From the NCBI RefSeq assembly GCF_033097525.1, contig NZ_CP109907.1, forward strand, positions 2,108,001 through 2,172,000: a stretch of DNA of 64,000 nt, given 5' to 3'. Positions 35,154 to 44,008 of the stretch are shown here, one piece after another. Source of the DNA: Sphingobacterium sp. UGAL515B_05 (lineage in GTDB: Bacteria > Bacteroidota > Bacteroidia > Sphingobacteriales > Sphingobacteriaceae). The translations under genes were made by a program, and so were the position numbers. Under the pieces are notes generated by a model. It did not search any database, was not told the origin of the DNA, and saw only the letters and a list, made by a program, of their open reading frames with translations. How positions within the stretch are numbered: position 1 is the stretch's first letter; every line of letters starts with the position of its first letter.

Positions 35154-36590
35154 TTAGTTTTTTATTAAAATAAGTTTAGGTACTAGTGTTTTCATTACAA
35201 CCCATGCAATTAAATATGCTATGGCGCAGAAAGAAAAGATAATGAAATATCCTGCCTCTTCTCCTTTGAAGCCCATAAAGACCAGCTGAGTTTCTTTTGC
35301 AAAATCAAATAACCAGCCGGACGTTTTGTTGATGATAAAGGCTCCTACCCCCCCGGCAAGTCCTCCGATTCCTGTAACAGTCGCAATGGCACGTTTGGGA
35401 AAAGAATCACCAATAGTGGAAAAAATATTCGCAGACCAAGATTGGTGTGCAGCTCCGGCAAAACCGATCAAAATGACAGGTATCCAATAGGAAATATGAC
35501 CTAGGGGTTGGGCGAGAAGTACAACCAAGGGTACAAAGGCAAATAACAACATTGCTTTCATACGGCCCTCATAAGCATTCATTCCTTTTTTGTCAACAAA
35601 ATAGGTTGGTAGCCATCCGCCATAAATAGACAACATGGTAATGCCATATAAAACAAAGATAGCCAACTGCCCTTCGGTATCTGATGATTTGATATCGTAT
35701 ACAGCAGAGAGATAGGCCGGCATCCAAAATAAGAAGAACCACCAAACACCATCAGTCATGAATTTACCAAATACGAAAGCCCATGTTTGCTTGTATTTTA
35801 AACATTCCGATATGGTAGTTCGCGGTTGTTTGGTTACTTCGGTCTGTTCTGTCTCATGATCATCTTGATGAATGTAAGCCAATTCAGCAGCATTTACTTT
35901 CGGGTTTTCGTGTGGCTTTTTATAAAGAAAAATCCAAAAGCCCATCCAGACAAATCCTAGAGCACCGATAATGATAAAGGACATCTCCCAGCCCCAGTGT
36001 GCTGCGATGACAGGAATGGTCAATGGGGCGGCTAATGCGCCAATGGTTGCTCCTGAATTGAAAATACTGGTAGATAGGGCACGGTCTTTCTTTGGGAAAT
36101 ACTCTGCCGTAGCCTTAATCGCGGCAGGGAAGTTACCGGCCTCGCCGACAGCTAGAACGAAGCGGGCAAAAATAAATAGATTGACGCTAACACTCATGAC
36201 TAAACCCACGTTGTTAACATGAGAAATTGCCTCTTTTGCCCCTTCGAAACCAACAAACCATTCACCGGCAACGATACCTGAAGTGGCTATACCACAGAAT
36301 GCATGTAATATCGCGCCAATCGACCAGATTCCGATCGCCCATAAAAAGCCTTTTTTGGTATCCATCCAATCTACAAAGCGACCTGCAAAAAGCATACTGA
36401 TGGCATAAAAGATCGAAAATAAAGCTGTGATGTTGCCATAGTCCGTATTTGTCCAATGAAATTCAGGACTTATAAAATCCTTCCAAGTTAAGGATAGCAC
36501 CTGACGATCCAGGTAATTGATGGTAGTAGCAAAAAATAGTAGCGAGCATATCACCCAACGGTAATTACCCTTTTTCTCCGTGTTTATCAT
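35154..36590 (-). CDS. MFS hexuronate transporter (ExuT-like, ACS family)
   Basis: A 478-residue major facilitator with 12 predicted transmembrane segments. Family marks are NYLDRQVLSLTWKDF in helix 1, LAVGEAGNFPAAIKATAEYF in the 4-5 loop region, and ALSTSIFNSGATIGALAAP in helix 5, all typical of ExuT and other anion:cation symporters. It should bring galacturonate or glucuronate across the inner membrane with protons. I start at 36590 (MINTEKKGNYRW); the frame is open 16 codons further but those are polar and atypical. It follows eda with a 100-base gap on the same strand. Confidence 0.92.
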   Translation of the reverse strand: MINTEKKGNYRWVICSLLFFATTINYLDRQVLSLTWKDFISPEFHWTNTDYGNITALFSIFYAISMLFAGRFVDWMDTKKGFLWAIGIWSIGAILHAFCGIATSGIVAGEWFVGFEGAKEAISHVNNVGLVMSVSVNLFIFARFVLAVGEAGNFPAAIKATAEYFPKKDRALSTSIFNSGATIGALAAPLTIPVIAAHWGWEMSFIIIGALGFVWMGFWIFLYKKPHENPKVNAAELAYIHQDDHETEQTEVTKQPRTTISECLKYKQTWAFVFGKFMTDGVWWFFLFWMPAYLSAVYDIKSSDTEGQLAIFVLYGITMLSIYGGWLPTYFVDKKGMNAYEGRMKAMLLFAFVPLVVLLAQPLGHISYWIPVILIGFAGAAHQSWSANIFSTIGDSFPKRAIATVTGIGGLAGGVGAFIINKTSGWLFDFAKETQLVFMGFKGEEAGYFIIFSFCAIAYLIAWVVMKTLVPKLILIKN

Positions 36591-36690
36591 AATGGGTTTA
36601 TAGTTATTTTTAGTGTACGTGTCTGTTTTGTATGCCAATAATATTCCCCTTCAAATGTTTGCCTTCTATGCAGTATCGAAAGGGGAATGG

Positions 36691-37335
36691 TTACCGTGCC
36701 TTTGAGACAAAGTCAAGAGCCTTTTTGGTGTTCTCGAATAAATTGCTTGTGTCTTTGGGGTCAATTAACTTACTGCCTATACCTACGGCACATACACCTG
36801 ATTTGAACCATGTTTTTAGATTTTCCATTTCGATCTCTACGCCCCCCGTCGGCATAAATTTCTGACCTTTAAAGAGATCTCGTATCGACGACATAAATGC
36901 CGGTCCCAGAATGTTTGCAGGAAACAATTTTATAAGCGCTGCCTCTTGCTGCTGCGCAGTATAGATTTCTGTGGGTGTCATGCAGCCCGGGATCCATAGC
37001 TTATGTTGTTCATGCACAAGTGAACCGACCAGAGGGTTTACAATGGGAGAAACAATAAAGTCCGCCCCAATTTGTAGAAATTGTTGGGCTTCGTCAACTG
37101 ACTTGATGGTGCCAATACCTAAATAAAGATCAGGCATTTCACGGTCTCTGGTGTCAATTAAGCTTTCAAAAACACTCAATGCTTCGGGGCCTCGATTTGT
37201 AAATTCAAAAACACGTATACCTGCCTGGTATAGGGTTCGCAGAATCTCGATACTTTCTGCTTTATCGTGATGGAAGAACAAAGGAAGTGTCCCTTGCTCA
37301 ATAATTTTATCTAATACAATCTCTTTCAAATTCAT
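36691..37335 (-). CDS. eda: KDPG/KHG aldolase
   Basis: A 214-residue class I aldolase that splits 2-keto-3-deoxy-6-phosphogluconate into pyruvate and glyceraldehyde-3-phosphate, the last step of galacturonate breakdown and the Entner-Doudoroff route. The catalytic Glu is residue 44 with Arg48 (EFTNR), and the Schiff-base lysine is Lys136 (LIKLFPANILGP). The substrate loop WIPGCMTPTEI is conserved, and the length matches the family. The start codon overlaps the end of kdgK by 4 bases, so the two are translationally coupled. Confidence 0.95.
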   Translation of the reverse strand: MNLKEIVLDKIIEQGTLPLFFHHDKAESIEILRTLYQAGIRVFEFTNRGPEALSVFESLIDTRDREMPDLYLGIGTIKSVDEAQQFLQIGADFIVSPIVNPLVGSLVHEQHKLWIPGCMTPTEIYTAQQQEAALIKLFPANILGPAFMSSIRDLFKGQKFMPTGGVEIEMENLKTWFKSGVCAVGIGSKLIDPKDTSNLFENTKKALDFVSKAR

Positions 37336-38363
37336 GCTATCATTCTATTTTTTATGTCTTCCACAGTACTTGTTGTTGCATCGCTGGCGATGAATAATTT
37401 ATCGAACGCTGCGAGCGTTGCAAACTCTAGGGTTTCTTTTGGAGAAAGGTTGGAGTATAATCCATAAATCAAGCCTGCCATAAAGCAATCTCCACTACCG
37501 ACTTTATCCAAAATTTCTTCGGAAGTATATTCTGTTGATTTAATTAAACTGTCTTTGTCAAACAGGGTGGTGTAATACTTGATTCCCTTGCTTCTATAGT
37601 CAAAACGAAAGGTATTGGCCACATATTGACAAACCGGATTCGCGGAAATAATTTCCTTGCTTGTGCGATCGGCCTGTGCCAGTAGATCTTCTTCCTGATA
37701 TCCAAAAGAAGAAGTTAAGAACTGTTCTTCTAGTTGGGTTCCGAGCATTTGATGAGCAGCCCATATATTGCCCATAATTAAATTGCAATACTGCGCAATT
37801 TCGGGCATAATCTCCTTCGGTTCCTTTCCATATTTCCACAGCTTAGCGCGGTAATTAAGGTCCAATGATACGAAGATTGACTTCTCTTGTGCTTTTTTTA
37901 CAGCTTCCAGACATAGATCTGCAATATCTTGGCTAATTGCGGGACAGATGGCTGAAAAATGAAACCATTTGACATCGGCAAAAATTTCTTCCCAGTCAAT
38001 GCTGCCCACTTTAAGGTTTGCAAAAGACGAGTTCGCACGATCATAAATAACACCTGCATTTTTTAGATCTTTTCCTTTTGGGAGATAGTAAATACCTAAC
38101 CTCTCGCCAGTCCACTGCATTGCTGATGTGTCTATATTTCTGCGCTGCAGATAGCTATCAATCCCTTCACAGATCGTATTTTTGGGAATTGCAGATAGAT
38201 AGGATGACGGTACATTCCACAGCGCTAATGCTGTGGCTACATTCAGCTCCGCCCCGCCGATGTAGAAAGGCAGCTGATGTTGTTCAATCCAATTCTGTTC
38301 GATGTCGGGACAGATCCGCAACAACAATTCTCCAAAGCTTAAAACTTTCCCCTGCATGTTCAT
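37332..38363 (-). CDS. kdgK: 2-dehydro-3-deoxygluconokinase (PfkB family)
   Basis: A 343-residue sugar kinase that phosphorylates KDG to KDPG. The N-terminal GELLLRICPD and GGAELNVATALALW (PfkB signature 1) and the C-terminal DKVGSGDCFMAGLIYGL (signature 2, with catalytic Asp and the anion hole GSGD) are clear. It shares one base with the uxaC stop codon and overlaps eda by 4 bases, showing a tight uxaC-kdgK-eda unit. A second Met at codon 3 is an alternative start. Confidence 0.94.
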   Translation of the reverse strand: MNMQGKVLSFGELLLRICPDIEQNWIEQHQLPFYIGGAELNVATALALWNVPSSYLSAIPKNTICEGIDSYLQRRNIDTSAMQWTGERLGIYYLPKGKDLKNAGVIYDRANSSFANLKVGSIDWEEIFADVKWFHFSAICPAISQDIADLCLEAVKKAQEKSIFVSLDLNYRAKLWKYGKEPKEIMPEIAQYCNLIMGNIWAAHQMLGTQLEEQFLTSSFGYQEEDLLAQADRTSKEIISANPVCQYVANTFRFDYRSKGIKYYTTLFDKDSLIKSTEYTSEEILDKVGSGDCFMAGLIYGLYSNLSPKETLEFATLAAFDKLFIASDATTSTVEDIKNRMIA

Positions 38364-39763
38364 TAAAATTCAAAATATTCTTTTGCGTTATTATAGCTGA
38401 TATCCTGTATGATTTTTCCTACCCATTGAATATCATTTGGTATTTCCCCATTCTCGATATCTTCTCCAAAGATGTCACAAATTAATCTTCGGAAATATTC
38501 ATGTCTTGGAAATGAAAGGAAGCTTCTAGAATCTGTCAACATACCAACGAGACGGCTCAATAAACCCATATTTGAAAGCGTATTTAGCTGCTTTGTCATA
38601 CCATCTTTTTGGTCTAGAAACCACCAAGCCGAGCCAAACTGAATTTTTCCCTTGATTGAGCCATCATTGAAATTCCCGATCATAGTGGCAATAAGTTCAT
38701 TGTCGGCAGGATTGAGATTATATAAGATGGTCTTGGTTAGCTTATCTTGATCGTCTAATTTATTCAAAAATTTTGATAATGCACGTGCCTGGCTAAAATC
38801 TCCGATCGAATCCCAACCTGTATCGGGCCCAATCAAACGATGCATACGGGCATTGTTATTGCGCAATGCTCCTAAGTGATATTGTTGAACCCAGCCTTTT
38901 TCATGATCCCATTCTGCAAAATAAATGAGCATGGCGGATTTGAATTTTAGATTTTCGGTCAAGGAGATTTCCTTTTTTGTTCTAATCTTTTCAAAGATTG
39001 TCACGATTTCCTGTTCGGTATAATCTTCTGCATAGATTTGTTCCAATCCGTGATCTGATACTTTGCATCCGTTGGCAGCAAAGAAATCATGTCTTGCTTT
39101 TAACGCATTTAAATAATCTCCAAGGCTATGGATCTGCATGTCGCTGACCGCTTCGAGTTTATCGATATATTGATTCAATGCAATGATATCATCCGAGTTC
39201 ATCGCTTTATCCGGACGAAATGCGGGAAGCATCTTGAACGATTCTTTTTCCTTTGCGAATTGTTGGTGAAATTCCAGGCTATCGATAGGATCGTCAGTGG
39301 TACAAACGACTTCAACATTCATCATTTTAAGCAGGCCACGTACGGAATAGTTGTCCTGGCTTAATTTGGAAGCCGTATCAGCATATATTTTAGAAGCTGT
39401 TTTTGGAGAAAGTAGGTCGGTGATCCCAAAATAGCGTTGTAGTTCTAAGTGTGTCCAATGGTAAAGTGGATTGCGAAGGGTATAAGGAACAGTTTCTGCC
39501 CATTTCGCAAATTTTTCCTCATCTGATGCATGCCCTGTAATAAAATGCTCATTGATACCATTGGCTCGCATGGCCCGCCATTTGTAATGATCACCATGTA
39601 ACCACACCTGACTAATATTGTCAAATTTTACATCATTTGCGATCTGCTCCGGAATCAGATGATTATGATAATCAATGATGGGCAGGTGTTTTGAATAATT
39701 GTGATACAGATCGATAGCTGTATTGGTGTTCAATAAAAAATTGTCGTCTAAAAAAGTTTTCAT
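38363..39763 (-). CDS. uxaC: Glucuronate/galacturonate isomerase
   Basis: A 466-residue uronate isomerase of the amidohydrolase superfamily that converts galacturonate to tagaturonate (and glucuronate to fructuronate). Seen are the N-terminal metal-site motif DYHNHLIPEQI, the VEVVCTTDDPID segment, and the C-terminal MLTDSRSFLSFPRHEYFRRL, all standard for UxaC, and the length (about 470) is right. It is cytoplasmic. It lies 13 bases after uxaA and overlaps kdgK by one base. Confidence 0.96.
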   Translation of the reverse strand: MKTFLDDNFLLNTNTAIDLYHNYSKHLPIIDYHNHLIPEQIANDVKFDNISQVWLHGDHYKWRAMRANGINEHFITGHASDEEKFAKWAETVPYTLRNPLYHWTHLELQRYFGITDLLSPKTASKIYADTASKLSQDNYSVRGLLKMMNVEVVCTTDDPIDSLEFHQQFAKEKESFKMLPAFRPDKAMNSDDIIALNQYIDKLEAVSDMQIHSLGDYLNALKARHDFFAANGCKVSDHGLEQIYAEDYTEQEIVTIFEKIRTKKEISLTENLKFKSAMLIYFAEWDHEKGWVQQYHLGALRNNNARMHRLIGPDTGWDSIGDFSQARALSKFLNKLDDQDKLTKTILYNLNPADNELIATMIGNFNDGSIKGKIQFGSAWWFLDQKDGMTKQLNTLSNMGLLSRLVGMLTDSRSFLSFPRHEYFRRLICDIFGEDIENGEIPNDIQWVGKIIQDISYNNAKEYFEF

Positions 39764-39776
39764 ACTCTATGCTGAT

Positions 39777-41423
39777 TTATAAGCTTACACCTCTTTTCCA
39801 AGGTATAAAATCATCCTGATTTAATAAAACTGCTTTGGGAGTTATTTCTCCACTCGCAGCCTTGATACAATATTCTAATATATCTTCACCCATATTTTGG
39901 ATGGATTTCTCTCCGTCGATAATAGCGCCAGTATTGATATCGATAATGTCTGCCATTTTGGTTGCCAGGACATTGTTCGTCGCTACTTTGATCACTGGGC
40001 ATATCGGGTTACCAGTGGGCGTACCTAAACCCGTCGTGAACAAAATAAGTGTTGCGCCTGCGGCAGCTTTCCCTGTGGTCGCTTCCACATCATTTCCTGG
40101 CGTGCAGACGAGGTTAAGCCCAGGCTTCGTTGCTTCTTCTGTGTAGTCCAAGACATCAACAACAGGGGAGGTTCCGCCTTTTTTTGCTGCTCCATTGCTT
40201 TTTATCGCATCCGTAATAAGTCCATCACGAATATTTCCTGGAGATGGATTCATGTAGAACCCAGAACCGACAGCTTCCGCGGCATTACTATAGGCGGTCA
40301 TCAGGTCAATGAATTTATTGGCAGCTTTAGGGTCGATTGTACGGTCTATTAAGTTTTGCTCGGCACCACACAATTCTGGAAATTCAGCTAAAAGTACTTT
40401 TCCGCCTAGGGCAACCAAAAGATCGGCGGTATAACCAACTGCAGGATTGGCGGAGATCCCACTGAATCCATCACTGCCACCGCATTTTACACCCAAGGTT
40501 AATTTGCTCAATGGTACGGGTTGCCGCCCTAGTTTGTTAATTTTTGTCAGCCCGATAAAAGTTTGTAGTATCGCTTCTTTCAGCAGTTGCTCCTCACTTT
40601 TTGATTGTTGCTGTTCAAATAAGTACAAGGGTTTGTCAAATCCCGGATTACGCAGTTTGATGTCATTGACGAGATCGTTCAGCTGCAGATTTTGGCAACC
40701 CAGACTCAATACCGTAATACCTGCGACATTGGGATGGTCAGCATAGGCGGCAAGTAGCTTACTCAATATGGCTGCATCTTGTCGGATTCCGCCACAACCA
40801 CCCTGATGATTCAAAAATTTGATCCCATCTACGTTTCTGAATACACGATCCGATTGCTCCGTAATTGTATTTAGCTGCCCAAGTGAGGATAGGTCTAGCG
40901 TTTCACCCTTTTCATAGGCTTTTAACAGCTGATGGGTGAAGTTCTTGTATTTTCCAGTGACTGAATAGCCAAGCTCATTGTATAATGCCTCTTTGATAAC
41001 ATCAAGATTTCGGTTTTCGCAGAAAACGGTTGGGATAAATAACCAGTAATTTGCGGTGCCGACACGGCCGTCCGGACGGATGTAACCATTGAAAGTTCTT
41101 CCTTCAAACTTTGCAACATCAGGCTTTTCCCAGTGGTAATGTGAAGGCCTGAAATAGTAAGGTTCGGCTGCATGTTTAGTGTTGTCGGTATTCATGATGC
41201 TTCCCTGTGGGATATCAAATTGCGCTTTTCCTACGAGAACACCATACATATAGATTTCGTCACCAAAGTGCATATCCTGCATAAAAAATTTATGCTTGGC
41301 CGGAATATCTTCCTGTAGCATATAATGTGCACCCTCAAACGAAATGGCATCACCTTTTTTGAGATCTTGTAAGGCGACTAAAACATTGTCTTTAGGATGT
41401 ATCTTTAATACGTTGTTTTTCAT
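39777..41423 (-). CDS. uxaA: Altronate dehydratase
   Basis: A 548-residue iron-dependent dehydratase that turns altronate into KDG. It has an N-terminal SAF domain (residues about 5-80) joined to the large catalytic part, which carries GYIRPDGRVGTANYW, NHQGGCGGIRQDA, KCGGSDGFSGISANPAVGY and CPVIKVATNN, conserved in the UxaA/GarD family. The combined form is normal for Bacteroidota. It is 12 bases after uxaB and belongs to the galacturonate branch. Confidence 0.95.
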   Translation of the reverse strand: MKNNVLKIHPKDNVLVALQDLKKGDAISFEGAHYMLQEDIPAKHKFFMQDMHFGDEIYMYGVLVGKAQFDIPQGSIMNTDNTKHAAEPYYFRPSHYHWEKPDVAKFEGRTFNGYIRPDGRVGTANYWLFIPTVFCENRNLDVIKEALYNELGYSVTGKYKNFTHQLLKAYEKGETLDLSSLGQLNTITEQSDRVFRNVDGIKFLNHQGGCGGIRQDAAILSKLLAAYADHPNVAGITVLSLGCQNLQLNDLVNDIKLRNPGFDKPLYLFEQQQSKSEEQLLKEAILQTFIGLTKINKLGRQPVPLSKLTLGVKCGGSDGFSGISANPAVGYTADLLVALGGKVLLAEFPELCGAEQNLIDRTIDPKAANKFIDLMTAYSNAAEAVGSGFYMNPSPGNIRDGLITDAIKSNGAAKKGGTSPVVDVLDYTEEATKPGLNLVCTPGNDVEATTGKAAAGATLILFTTGLGTPTGNPICPVIKVATNNVLATKMADIIDINTGAIIDGEKSIQNMGEDILEYCIKAASGEITPKAVLLNQDDFIPWKRGVSL

Positions 41424-41435
41424 CTTTAGTGCTAT

Positions 41436-42953
41436 TTATACCGTTTTATTGTCAGGAAACGATGAGATTTCGAGGGCCTTTAATGCCCCTTTTTCAATGA
41501 TCTGTTGCAATTTTTGGTTCACTGTTTCTTCAAAATGAGGAAACTCCGTTAAATTGATCCCCCATAAGCCCGTATCTGAAAGCACGGTATGGACGAGTGT
41601 ATCTGGATTGCACCAAGCGGTATGTAATATTGGTGCAGACTCATCCTGAAGTACAACTGTTCGTCCATGAATCAATTGCTCATACTGATCACCGTTCAGC
41701 TTGGATTTTAATAGATAGAGGTAAGCCGCAAATCCAAGCGCGAAGAGCTGTGGCGCTTTATTGTGCGTTGTATACCATTTTCTTAGCAGCGGTATATTGC
41801 GCATTGCCATTTTTGAGCTATAGTTTAAAGCGATGGATTCCCATTTGTGTTCCAGATATGGATTGGCAAAGCGGTCGATGACTTTGGATGAGAAATCGTT
41901 TATATCCGCAACAGAAATGCTGTCGCTTAAAATGGCGGGACCAATTTCGTCTTGCATTAAAAGACGTATAAATTGATTGAATGCTGTATTGTGCATCGCC
42001 TCCTTTACTGTTTCGAAGCCGGCAAGAAGGGCAAGGGCACAACTTAAGGAATGTGTTCCATTGAGGAGCCTTAATTTGATTTCCTTGTACTTTTCAATTG
42101 ATGGAACCAACATGACATTCGGATCTGCCAATGCAAAGGAAAGGCGTTGTTGCACACGTTCAGAATTGGCTTCTATCGCCCATAAGCGAAAGGGTTCGGC
42201 CATCATCATCAATTGATCTTCGTAGCCCAATAAAGCGCAGGTTTTCGTGTATTCCGCTAAAGGCAATGCTCCGGGGACGATACGATCGACTAGCGTGTTA
42301 CAAAAATCATTAGCGATATCAAGCCAGTCTATAAACTTTTCTGGGAGTTCATTCAGCTTAGCCAAGGCTGTGACGATTGATTTCAGTTTAGTTCCATTGT
42401 CGGGAATCAATTCGGTCGGGACGACGGTTAAGCCCTTATTTTTGTCCGCATTGAAGTAAACAAATCTCCGATAGAGGATCGCTAAAAGTTTTCCAGGAAA
42501 AGAAGCAGGGGGGGCGTCATTGATGGTGTCTTCGCTCATCACAATGCCAACTTCGGTCGTGTTGGAGAAAACAATTTCCAGATCCGGATTTTCAGCGCTT
42601 TTTAATATGTCTGACCAATGTTGGTTGGCTGCCAATACACGAGAAATCGAATTGTTGATTTCGTAATGTGAAATTTCTTCACCGTCTTCTACGCCTTTAA
42701 TAGCTAGTGTGTATAGGTTGTCCTGTTGTTCGAAAGCATCAGCGCCGGACGAACTTGTTGACTTAACAACTAGGATTCTACCGCAAAACAAATTTTTTTG
42801 ATTGGCTTTATTGACGAAATAATCTGGTAGGCCTCTGAGCAATACACCAGTGCCAAATTGAAGAATCTTTTCCGGATAAAGGAAGGAGGATTCTGTCGGC
42901 TTGCTGATGAGATCAGAAGTGATTGTATGTATAGTATGTCGTGTCAGTAACAT
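41436..42953 (-). CDS. uxaB: Tagaturonate reductase (altronate oxidoreductase)
   Basis: A 505-residue NAD-dependent enzyme of the mannitol dehydrogenase family that reduces tagaturonate to altronate. The N-terminal nucleotide-binding region has ILQFGTGVLLRGLPDYFVNK, and the catalytic domain shows DWLDIANDFCNTLVDRIVPG and the KLRLLNGTHSLSCALALLAG helix with the conserved Lys, Asn and His. Genomic order uxaB-uxaA-uxaC makes the assignment firm and favours tagaturonate over mannonate chemistry. It follows the pectate lyase gene with 12 bases between. Confidence 0.95.
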   Translation of the reverse strand: MLLTRHTIHTITSDLISKPTESSFLYPEKILQFGTGVLLRGLPDYFVNKANQKNLFCGRILVVKSTSSSGADAFEQQDNLYTLAIKGVEDGEEISHYEINNSISRVLAANQHWSDILKSAENPDLEIVFSNTTEVGIVMSEDTINDAPPASFPGKLLAILYRRFVYFNADKNKGLTVVPTELIPDNGTKLKSIVTALAKLNELPEKFIDWLDIANDFCNTLVDRIVPGALPLAEYTKTCALLGYEDQLMMMAEPFRLWAIEANSERVQQRLSFALADPNVMLVPSIEKYKEIKLRLLNGTHSLSCALALLAGFETVKEAMHNTAFNQFIRLLMQDEIGPAILSDSISVADINDFSSKVIDRFANPYLEHKWESIALNYSSKMAMRNIPLLRKWYTTHNKAPQLFALGFAAYLYLLKSKLNGDQYEQLIHGRTVVLQDESAPILHTAWCNPDTLVHTVLSDTGLWGINLTEFPHFEETVNQKLQQIIEKGALKALEISSFPDNKTV

Positions 42954-42965
42954 CTGCTCGTTTTA

Positions 42966-44003
42966 TTATTGAATTTTGTATTGTTTTTTCCATTTTGGAT
43001 AGTCCTTTTGGATCAGCTTTTCCGGCCAGTTGCCGAACCAAGCATAGCCATTTCTACGCTCCTCTGAAACCTCCTCAAAGTTGTATTTGATTGTATTGTC
43101 CCGATCTCCAAACAATGGACGGTTGTCTTCGAGATTATAAAATCGCGCCCAAATCGTGGAAGTCCGATCAGCGACAAGCTGCCGTTGATATTTTCCAGTC
43201 ACCCTATCTTGTATGCGGTCGAAACGGTAACCCTCAATATCATGCTGTTCGAACCATTGTATTGCATGTTCGATCGCTTGCTTAATTTCAGTGGTTGCAG
43301 GCTGTAGCATGAGAAAGCGAACGATGGAAACAGATTCACTAGTGCTCAATGAAGCTGGTTCAAACTTTCTTGCCTGAGCAGGTTGTAAAGTGTTCTGATC
43401 GTATTGCGCAGCCCAAATACTCCTTTTTCCGTCTTGTATGACCTGTGTTTTTAGGATACAGGTTATACCCTTTTCAACTGCTTTTTGCGCTTTTGACACA
43501 AATATGGGATTGATAGCCTCAAACCCCTCTCGCTTATTGGCTACTTTGTAAAGCACTAGTAATGCATTGATCATCGCATCATCGTTGTATGTTATCTCAG
43601 CTCTATAGTGTAATTTATTTGGGTAGTATTGTGGAAATCCGCCATTCTCATATTGAGCCGATAAAATATATGCAATCCCCTTTTCTGCAGCAGTCAAATA
43701 TGCCTTATTTTTAGTGTCCTTAAAAGCCTTGATCAATTCAGTTATTTCCCGGGTTGTCGCACTGTTGTCGAGCGTAGCATGATCAATATCTGTTTTCTTG
43801 ATCTGCTGTAGGCGCTCTTTCGTTAATGGAAGACTGTAATCAACGACACTTTTGTCTACCAACTGTTTGGGCCAGGCGCCATTTGACAACTGGTACTGAA
43901 GCATCTTTTCGGCCACTGAATTTTTGGTGGACGCAGTCTGCCCTGTACAGTAATTATGAAACACTGATACCGCGATGAAACTTAACATAATTATTTTTCT
44001 CAT
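42966..44003 (-). CDS. Pectate lyase (PL10 family)
   Basis: A 345-residue secreted lyase that cuts polygalacturonate by beta-elimination, leaving unsaturated ends. A signal peptide ends near CTGQ. Family PL10 features are LSNGAWPKQLVDK, HATLDNSATTREI, YENGGFPQYYP, RSIWAAQYDQNTLQPAQARK and WARFYNLEDNRP, in the order and spacing of the (alpha/alpha)3-barrel enzymes. It lies 5 bases after the GH105 gene, and its products are the substrates of that enzyme. Confidence 0.93.
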   Translation of the reverse strand: MRKIIMLSFIAVSVFHNYCTGQTASTKNSVAEKMLQYQLSNGAWPKQLVDKSVVDYSLPLTKERLQQIKKTDIDHATLDNSATTREITELIKAFKDTKNKAYLTAAEKGIAYILSAQYENGGFPQYYPNKLHYRAEITYNDDAMINALLVLYKVANKREGFEAINPIFVSKAQKAVEKGITCILKTQVIQDGKRSIWAAQYDQNTLQPAQARKFEPASLSTSESVSIVRFLMLQPATTEIKQAIEHAIQWFEQHDIEGYRFDRIQDRVTGKYQRQLVADRTSTIWARFYNLEDNRPLFGDRDNTIKYNFEEVSEERRNGYAWFGNWPEKLIQKDYPKWKKQYKIQ

Positions 44004-44008
44004 GGTCT

